This document shows positions 57,301 through 64,000 of a stretch of 64,000 nt of DNA, piece after piece. The notes under the pieces are model-generated. The model worked only from the letters and a program-made list of their open reading frames with translations, did not search any database and was not told the DNA's origin. Each line of letters begins with the position of its first letter. The first letter of the stretch is position 1. The position numbers were made by a program, and so were the translations under genes. Origin of the DNA: Deroplatys truncata (taxonomy: Eukaryota > Arthropoda > Insecta > Mantodea > Mantidae); the NCBI GenBank assembly GCA_030765065.1, contig CM060978.1, forward strand, positions 114,557,692 through 114,621,691. The letters are read 5' to 3'.

Positions 57301-58086
57301 TCGCGATAGCATTAAAGTGCCCGGCGTGGAGCATGACGTCGATGTATTTATCGCATTTCTTATCCGACGCGTACAGCACGTGCTTCCCGTATGATCGCCA
57401 AACACCGTCACAGCGTATCCCTTTAACGCAGCGTCAAAGCGTCTGACGTCATTTATCGTGCAGCTCTCGTGGCCTTGACCGATGCTCGCACACAAGGCTA
57501 CGGCCCTCGATTTTTGCAGATAGTCGGAGCGCGTCATCGTTTTATAGTTGACGTCGCGATCCACTTTGGCTTTAACTACAACAATGGCTCTTGCTAAACA
57601 CAAGTTGTCTTTGTTGGCTATTTCGACAATGCCTTTATTGTCCCTACAGGCATCGCAAGGTTGGTGGCACGAACCCGAGACCTCCTTGGTCCACACAAAC
57701 GTCACATGAAGAGGCCCGCTTAGCAAGAATTGTTGGTTACTTTGCATTACTTTTTCGATGCTTCCAACAATGACATCCGCATTCAATTGCTCTACGCGCC
57801 TCACGCTCATGTTGAAGGCTTTGGACGTCTCCTTTTCGTCTGTTATGGATATGCCTAAATATCCGGGTTCGTTTTCTAACAGGTTCTCTTTCGCAAAGTT
57901 TAGAATATCGTTAAACAAATGCGATACCCATTGCTCCGGGTTAACATCTCTGGGGACCGGGTTTACGGTAATTTGAGACTCTGTAAAGCCGGAAAAAAGC
58001 TTTGGCAGCCTTCTCTGCTTGTGCCCTATAATTTCGAACGTAGGCTGCAAGGTGCCATCGCGACTTCCCCCGGGTTGCGGCTCCAT
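54308..58086 (-). pseudogene. POLB: Protein-primed family B DNA polymerase, broken
   Basis: Replicates the element, starting from a protein primer. First ATG at 58,086. Segment 1 (to about 57,385): N-terminal domain with 'NKDNLCLARAIVVVKAKVD'. Segment 2 (57,379-56,702): Cys/His-rich zinc region, then ExoI 'MFIDFECTQ'. Segment 3, same frame after a TAG: ExoII 'AHNLRAYDGQ'. Segment 4 (56,604-56,200): ExoIII 'AYCKMDVFLL'. Segment 5 (56,225-54,308): motif A 'CSLYPYVNK', motif B 'KLMLNSFWGKLGQ', motif C 'YFDTDSD'. Lesions: frameshifts near 57,380, 56,612 and 56,205; TAG at 56,704-56,702. In motif A the metal-binding Asp is His (codon CAC, about 55,602). Confidence 0.95.
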
Positions 58087-58260
58087 CTTATCGTCCGAAT
58101 GCACCGATCGCTCTTTCCCTGCAAAGTGCTGCTGCTATTTTGTTTTTATTTTAAACTATTTTTCGTCAAATAGAACGATTTTGTAGAAAAACCCACTATC
58201 GCTCCCGTTTCTCACTACGGCCGGTTGCTCTTGGCACCGGGTTTTTATAAGCTCGCTTAT
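58087..58260 (-). promoter_or_regulatory. PolB upstream region with TATA box
   Basis: Minus-strand TTATAAAAACCC (TATAAAA at 58,249-58,243) lies about 160 nt before the PolB ATG. No ATG intervenes in the proposed leader. Confidence 0.55.
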
Positions 58261-58277
58261 CGCAACCGCAGTTTCAA

Positions 58278-58486
58278 CATGCGCGTCGAGTTAAATGCCT
58301 CATTTCGCCACAAAATTGTCAAGTTGTAAAAACGCAGTCATCCTGTCACGATCCGCCACTGCACGATCCCTACCATCGACAATAAAGCTGCATTTTATCG
58401 CTGACGAACATCCGTTTCTCACGCTCAATTTTCACTTACATCAGCACACGGTCTTTGTGCGTAGTGCTGTACGTGAGAATGACTGA
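58278..58486 (+). other. Possible short divergent ORF, uncertain
   Basis: On the plus strand an ATG at 58,278 gives 16 codons. Another at 58,295 gives 63 codons (MPHFATKLSSC...) ending at 58,486. It is the only plus-strand candidate in the element and shares the TATA region with PolB. I see no family resemblance, and it is probably not a gene. Confidence 0.2.
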
Positions 58487-58659
58487 AGCGAACAGAGCTG
58501 TAACGCTTGCACCCCCATTAGTGCAATATTTAAAACTATGAGTGTCGTGTGTAGTGTTTTTGTGTTGTGCCGTGCATACGTGTTATGTAAAATGTAAGAA
58601 TTAAATAGAATCAGCAGATACTTCCTTTCTAAGGAGTAACACCAACTGCTGAATAAAAC

Positions 58660-59480
58660 TTCTCAAGTGTTACGTTCGTATGACCTCTACCCTCTATCTC
58701 TTATAGGTGAGTACGAAAGTTTATTTTCATATCCACTTAATTTTAATCCAGATAAACTTTTCGGGAAATGGTTGCATTGCACATCCGTTATACATCCAAA
58801 GGGACGCTATACACTGGCCTTAAAATTCTAAATTCTTTCCATCAACATGGCGAGCAAGAACTGAAACGCGACATGCCTTTAAAAAAGAATGGCTAAGCAT
58901 TGTACAATTCGAACCATTTATAACAGATATCTCGGAAATGGCTGACGTCACAAAAAAGTTATTTCAAATAAATTGTGTGTGTTTTTAAAGAGATCTAAAT
59001 TTTTTGTATTGTATGTTTTTCTCAAACCTTAGCAGTTATACAAGATCATAGAAAATTTCTTCCGAATCAAGAGGACTTCACAGGCTATTTCCACAAAATT
59101 CAAGATATACATTTTATTTTTCATATAAATGTCTTTAATATATGGTGTTGTAATTAAAATCGTCAGAGACAGTTTTAGAAAATAAAACATTTCGGAAAAT
59201 AGTTCATGTAAAGGGTAGTTTGGGGTGGAGGGACTTTCTTGAAAATCTTTGTGTCGTATCTTTGGAAGGTACTCAACCAAAATACCAAGTTTAGTATTTA
59301 TCCGACTTTTCATTTTTGAGTTATGCTGCTCTGACACATACACACAGAATGTTCTAAAAATGTTTTTATTCAGGGGACCTCAAAACAAGTATTTAGTTTT
59401 CCAGTGAAATCTCAATATTGAATATTTGGATGCAATGCATACCTCCTCTACCTACTATTTTACATGGTAGAGAGAGTAGA
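58660..59480 (-). repeat. TTACTTTCTCTAC-family repeat nested in the Polinton
   Basis: A minus-strand copy. It starts with the inverse of the family end ('gtgttacgttcgtatgacc'), runs through the 'atgtaaagggtagtttgggg' block at 59,207, and ends 'ggtagagagagtagaaa'. It shows that the Polinton sat in this genome while, or before, the repeat family was still moving. Confidence 0.75.
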
Positions 59481-59489
59481 AATACCAAC

Positions 59490-60200
59490 CTCTTCAGCAA
59501 TGGTGTTTATTGACGAGAAACGTAGGCGTAAAAGTTAAAAATATAGATCGGTGCACGCTAAAATTTATAAAAAATCTGTATTCCTGGTTTCCTTAAGAAA
59601 TAAGTGCACAATTTGTAACAAGGAAATTTTGATACAGCAACTTAGTTCTTTCGAAATCTTTGGAAAACCGTATCTTTATTTTTTTTCGGTACCGAAATTT
59701 AACAATTTCTTAAAACAACTTGTAAAATTGTATATAAAACTCTGTAGGAAAGTTTATACTAATGTTGTTATGAATGTTTATAGTTGTCCAGCTTGACAAT
59801 ATAAAAGGTTTTAGAACGAATAGCAAATTACTAAAAGCCCCTAAATCAATATTATTACATGCAGTTGTGAAAAATATTACAGCTATGATTAATAAATTCT
59901 GGGATTACGAGAAATTTGTTAATATTAGTTTAAACGTATATAGTTGCAAGAAAAGTGAGTATAGCTAACTCGAAACTTAGCGTTGTTGTCACAAATAAAG
60001 GATATAGAGAAAACTCTGATTTTCATAAAAGTAAGATTAAAACTACTTGCTTAAGGTAAAATGCTTGTCTCATATTAAGAATATTCTCAGATATTCGGAG
60101 AATGTCGCAAAAGTTGAGTCTGACGCCTTGTTATTTTTATTCCGTTTTTTCTTCAAGTGGGTTTCTCTATTGTTACATTTGTATAGTCACTGTAACTATT
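59490..60200. other. No confident gene
   Basis: AT-rich. Plus ORFs 59,551-59,796 and 59,774-59,968 have a 'CTICNK' pair but no recognised domain. Confidence 0.35.
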
Positions 60201-60202
60201 TT

Positions 60203-60590
60203 TACTTTCTCTACCACGTACATAGCAGATACAGGAGAAATTGCATTGCACTCAAAAATTCCATACCGGGATTTCACCAGAAATACATCTATAGATTTGC
60301 ACATTCCAACTTATTACATAATTGGCTTGTATTGTGCATGATGTTTCATTTAAATACCCACAAACTGGGTCTGTGATTATTACTTATTGTTTTTATGTGT
60401 TTCAGTGGGTGAATAATAATTAGTTTTTTGGTATCGTTATCACAGTACTGTTTCACTTGTGAAATTCCGTTCTCTTTGTATGAAAATGAAAAAAGAAAAG
60501 ATAAAAAATGACGAGTTTTAGTGAGAAAGGTCTAAAGCTTTTAAACATTAAAATCAACATGGAAACTTTGTAAATAGACAACGTCACAAA

Positions 60591-60648
<58 letters not shown>

Positions 60649-60930
60649 ACATAAATTGTGTGCTTTAACGTTCTTGTACAGTTCTTGTACAGTAAGGCTT
60701 CGTTTCCTACGGTTTAACAGTTGTACAAAAGACATTCACAATGAGACTACTTCACAGCTATTCCCAGAAATTTGAAGTTATACATTTTATTTGTCATGCA
60801 GATATCTTAAACATACCGTACCGTAATCAAAAGGGTTAGGGCCATTTTTAAGACAATAAAAATAACGAACTTTCTTCCACTAAACGGGTAGTTTGCGTTG
60901 TGGGAATTTTCTTGAAAATCTACGGTTTGT
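60203..60930. repeat. TTACTTTCTCTAC-family fragments around (TAA)n
   Basis: The plus-strand 5' start is at 60,203-60,300 ('tttttactttctctaccacg'). A (TAA)n run lies at 60,591-60,648. A minus-strand mid-part is at 60,650-60,930. Confidence 0.6.
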
Positions 60931-60954
60931 TAAATTTTTTTTATACGCTACTAT

Positions 60955-61960
60955 TTTAGTGTGTGTGTGTGTGTGCGAGTATGTGCCTAGTATCCGTGCG
61001 CCACAAGCCAAAACGACGACATTATAGAAAAACTTTATCATTTGCCTACCGGACAGGGACAACCGCGAAAAACCTGAAAAAAGCTCTAAGAGTATTCTAA
61101 CGCTTACCGATCTGGAAAACCCATGAAAACAAGATAGTACACTTTTTTGCCGCTTTCGACCGGCAATGAGAACCCTGCTCCTACGTACGCTAGCGACCAG
61201 GTTTTTGGTATAGTTAAATTACGTCTGTGCAAAGGGCGTCTGTACCGCTTTAAAGAACCTAGGTATATCAGTGCGTAGTGATGTTGGTTGATCTTAAAGC
61301 TGGTTAAGCTTTTTCAAAAACAGTTTGCTACACGCTACTATTAAATGTGTGTGTGTGCGAGTATGTGCCTAGTATCCGTGCGCCGACAAGGTAAAACTTC
61401 ATCATTTGCCTACCGGGCAGGGACAACCACTAAAAACCTGAGAAAACCTCGAAAATTAGAAACGGCTTCGTCAACCACTACAGAAAACGCCTACCAACCA
61501 GGGAAAACCTATGAAAAAGCAGAAAGAGCTTGCATTCGTTTACCAACCGCAGAAAACCCCCAAAAAACTAGTTATTTTTTAAAAAAAACGAAAAAACAAA
61601 AAGAAAAAAAAAGAAAAAAAGGAAAAGACGAATAATATAAGTATGGCAACTGCAACGGGTGTGTGTGTGTGCGAGTATGTGCCTAGTATCCGTGCGCCGA
61701 CAAGGTAAAACTTCATCATTTGCCTACCGGGCAGGGACAACCACTAAAAAACCTGAGAAAACCTCGAAAATTAGAAACGGCTTCGTCAACCACTACAGAA
61801 AACGCCTACCAACCAGGGAAAACCTATGAAAAGCAGAAAGAGCTTGCATTCGTTTACCAACCGTAGAAAACCCCCAAAAACTAGTTATTTTTTAAAAAAA
61901 AGAAAAAAAGGAAAAGACGAATAATATAAGTATGGCAACTGCAACGGGTGTGTGTGTGTG
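60955..61960. repeat. Tandem ~310-bp repeats in the Polinton right arm
   Basis: The module from '(GT)n gcgagtatgtgcctagtatc' through 'cttcatcatttgcctaccgggcag' and 'cttgcattcgtttaccaacc' to 'agtatggcaactgcaacggg' occurs at 61,347-61,660 and 61,660-61,950, with a partial copy at 60,959-61,140. The copies are nearly identical except for the A-rich tract. Confidence 0.85.
61137..61325. repeat. Right-arm direct repeat, copy 1
   Basis: Repeats at 62,552-62,770 with small indels. Shared words include 'gagaaccctgctcctacgta', 'tttttggtatagttaaatta' and 'gatgttggttgatcttaaag'. It interrupts the tandem module. Confidence 0.85.
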
Positions 61961-62109
61961 TGTGCCTATTTAATTTTTATTTTCTTTTGCACTGCACACA
62001 TTTGTGTTACAATATATGCATTTTCAATTTTGGGAAAACCTATGAAAAAGCAGAAACAGCTTGCATTCGTCTACCAGCCAGAGAAAACCCCGAAACACTA
62101 GTTATTTAA

Positions 62110-62420
62110 AATTGCTGATGAATTCTGGATAGGCTTTTGCAAATGTTGTTGGTAGCAAAACTTACCTTTACCATCACCTCCAACATACCTCACTCCCACA
62201 CCTTTTTTCTTTCCACCAATCATAATCTCTCTTATTCTTACCAATCAACAACTTTCATTTGTTCCTTTCCACCAAAAACATCACTTCTTATTCCCACCAA
62301 TCACAACTTCACACGTCACTTTGTTATACTTTTTATCCCTCGTTCGCCATCTTTCCCCTCTTTCAGCCCCAAACTCCGCACAGACAACACCTCACCGCTC
62401 CTTAACCTCAACTTCATGCC
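62110..62420 (-). repeat. Right-arm module with 105-aa gene fragment and CCAAT array, copy 1
   Basis: Minus strand: a run of ATTGG boxes, then GGTGATGGTAAAG|GTAAGT (strong splice-donor consensus, about 62,160-62,175). After it comes a ~16-codon stretch related to the 'FLPTRFAKASPELI' region of the 105-aa protein (62,115-62,158). No complete ORF. Confidence 0.65.
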
Positions 62421-62551
62421 TCCGCCATCTTATTTAGTTACCATTTTTACCACCGCGCCTCTCATCTCCCAACCAGATTGCCGGCAAGAACAGATCTCGT
62501 TCATTCACACCTCGACGGTTGACTCGACAGCAGCTACTGTGAACACCTACG

Positions 62552-62770
62552 TCGTACACTTTTTTGACCGCTTTCGACCGGCTATGAGAACCCTGCTCCT
62601 ACGTACGCTAGCGACCATCACGATGGTCCAGTACCAGGTTTTTGGTATAGTTAAATTACGCCTCTGCAAAGGGTGTCTGTACCGCTTTAAAAAAACCTAG
62701 GTATATCAGTGCGTAGTGATGTTGGTTGATCTTAAAGCTGGTTAAGCATTTTCAAAAACAGTTTGCTTTT
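62552..62770. repeat. Right-arm direct repeat, copy 2
   Basis: Partner of 61,137-61,325, with an extra 'catcacgatggtccagtac' stretch at 62,617. Confidence 0.85.
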
Positions 62771-63249
62771 ATTTTTTCGCGTCGCGTGAAGCTGCCGCGC
62801 TTTTGGTGACGCATCCACACCAGTAACAGGTAAGTACCACACGCATAATTATTTTTCGGACCTGTTTGGCGTAGGAATATATCCTTTCGTGTTTTGGTAC
62901 TGTAACCTCAAATCTGCTTACCCTCCTCTTGCGTCCGCCATCTTGTTTAGTTCTCACCGCATCTCCTTGTCGCAGACCCTCCGCCATTTTTAGTTCCCAC
63001 TATTTTAACCTCAAAATCTGCTCTTCTAAGCTCTTGCTACCGCCATCTTCTTTTAGTTCCCATTCTCACCACCGCGTCTCCTTGCCCCCACCTCTTGCGA
63101 CCGCCATGTTCACCACTAACCTCCAAATTTCCTCGTCCTTAAACCTCTTGTCTCAACCATCTTGTTTAGTTCCCATTTTCGCCACCGCATCTCATATCGC
63201 CCCATCTCTCTATCCACTCAAGAAAACTACCATCCAACGTTCAAAAAAT
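62771..63249. other. Right-arm spacer, no gene
   Basis: C/T-rich on the plus strand, with repeated 'ccgccat' and 'tttagttccca' words; short ORFs only. Confidence 0.4.
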
Positions 63250-63545
63250 TGCTGATCAGTTCACGACAGGCTTTTGCAAATCTTGTTGCTAGCAAAACTT
63301 ACCTTTCCCATCACCTCCAACATACCCCACTCCCACACCTTTTTCTTTCCACCAATCATAATCTCTCTTATTCTTACCAATCAACAACTTTCATTTGTTC
63401 CTTTCCACCAATAACATCACTTCTTATTCCCACCAATCACAACTTCACACGTCACTTTCTGTTATACTTTTTATCCCTCGCTCCCCATCTTTTCCCTCTT
63501 TCAGTCCCGACCTCCGCACAGACAACACCTCGCCACCCCGCTCCT
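63250..63545 (-). repeat. Right-arm module with 105-aa gene fragment and CCAAT array, copy 2
   Basis: Same arrangement 1,137 bp to the right of copy 1. CCAAT boxes lie at 63,352, 63,377, 63,408 and 63,433 (plus strand), spaced 25-31 bp. The donor-like GGTGATGGGAAAG|GTAAGT is conserved. Confidence 0.65.
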
Positions 63546-63679
63546 CTCCATCACGTGACCTCCATACTCTTTCATCTTCCTTCCTTCATCTTCCACCCAA
63601 ATTAACGAACCAATCAAAACACTCCACGTCACTTCCTGTTTTTCCTTCACCTTTCCCTAATCCTCAATTCTTTTAACTC

Positions 63680-63836
63680 GTCCCGGATGAACCAATTGCA
63701 ATAACGATAATCCTCCCGCTCAGGGCGCTTTTCAAACTTCCCGCCGCCGCCGTCGCACGCAGCGACACTAGCGACACTAGCGCCCCTAGCGGCAGGATTA
63801 TCGTTAAGCCAATTGGCTCATCCGGGACTTATACTA
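63680..63836 (-). repeat. Polinton right terminal inverted repeat (palindromic)
   Basis: Inverted copy of the left terminus. Outside the palindrome the shared TAGTATA occurs only on the outer side of both ends, which marks these as true termini and not two unrelated MITEs. Confidence 0.9.
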
Positions 63837-64000
63837 CTTACCACTTATTATTTATATCGACAGTTCTTCTAAAATAATAAAATACCGCGGATTTCAGATA
63901 TTGCCTGGACAACAATATGTGTAACTTGAGACTCCTGTAAGCAGTCATTGAAACCTGATCATGATTTTTTAATTTCATGCAACTAAGAAGTCATAAGTGA
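63837..64000. other. Right host flank
   Basis: AT-rich, with no recognised feature. Confidence 0.4.

Larger units (their letters stand above)
44732..63836 (-). mobile_element. Polinton/Maverick (adintovirus-like) endogenous element
   Basis: A 19.1-kb element bounded by ~157-bp inverted repeats. It encodes protein-primed PolB, DDE integrase, packaging ATPase, adenain-like protease, double-jelly-roll capsid and penton, which is the defining Polinton set. All genes are on the minus strand. PolB and integrase are broken; the virion genes are open. A 6-bp target duplication, usual for Polintons, is not evident (CACAAT/CCACAA against ACTTAC/CTTACC). A host repeat is nested at about 58,660-59,480. 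Confidence 0.95.

Noticed and set aside
59551..59968. Two plus-strand ORFs as a gene in the Polinton right arm
   Set aside because: AT-rich composition, no motif beyond one Cys pair, and no promoter or homologue that I recognise.
60955..61960. CRISPR-like array
   Set aside because: The repeats are ~310 bp tandem modules without short repeats and unique spacers, in a eukaryotic element.

Overview
The window is nuclear DNA of an arthropod, most likely an insect. It holds spaced tRNA-derived SINEs, a Tc1 element, a Ty3-type LTR retroelement and many copies of a TIR-like repeat, with no recognisable single-copy host gene. I cannot name the species; a large, repeat-rich insect genome is an inference.

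Bases 1-44,730 are a nested mobile-element landscape. From left to right they hold: a diverged dispersed repeat; (CTA)n; a tRNA-SINE with a compound body; a promoter-like LTR remnant; a 2,523-bp near-perfect tandem duplication built from the 'TTACTTTCTCTAC' repeat family (6.1-12.3 kb); a SINE split by a solo LTR (13.4-14.2 kb); a palindromic MITE (18.5 kb); more SINEs and repeat copies; a dead Tc1 element (25.2-26.5 kb); a second degenerate transposase (27.2-27.8 kb); a pogo/psq-like TIR element containing a SINE with clear target duplication (28.6-30.1 kb); a SINE whose internal ~118-bp unit has expanded into about nine copies (32.7-34.5 kb); and a ~7-kb LTR retrotransposon with its central pol region missing (34.8-41.8 kb).

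Bases ~44,732-63,836 are one Polinton/Maverick-type (adintovirus-like) endogenous virus. Its ~157-bp terminal inverted repeats are themselves palindromic. All recognised genes are on the minus strand and read from right to left: protein-primed family B DNA polymerase, packaging ATPase, small basic core protein with a hydrophobic tail, coiled-coil/acidic/basic protein, DDE integrase with chromodomain, penton/minor capsid protein, double-jelly-roll major capsid protein, adenain-like protease, a spliced PC4-like candidate, and several small unknown proteins. Neighbouring genes overlap at start/stop codons (ATGA, TAATG). The morphogenesis genes are open and complete. The polymerase carries three frameshifts, a nonsense codon and a substituted catalytic aspartate, and the integrase is split by a frameshift, so replication and integration look dead while the particle-forming set is open.

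The right third of the element (58.1-63.7 kb) has no convincing gene. It carries a nested host repeat, tandem and long direct repeats, and two fragments related to the 105-aa gene at the other end, each beside a CCAAT-box array and a strong splice donor.
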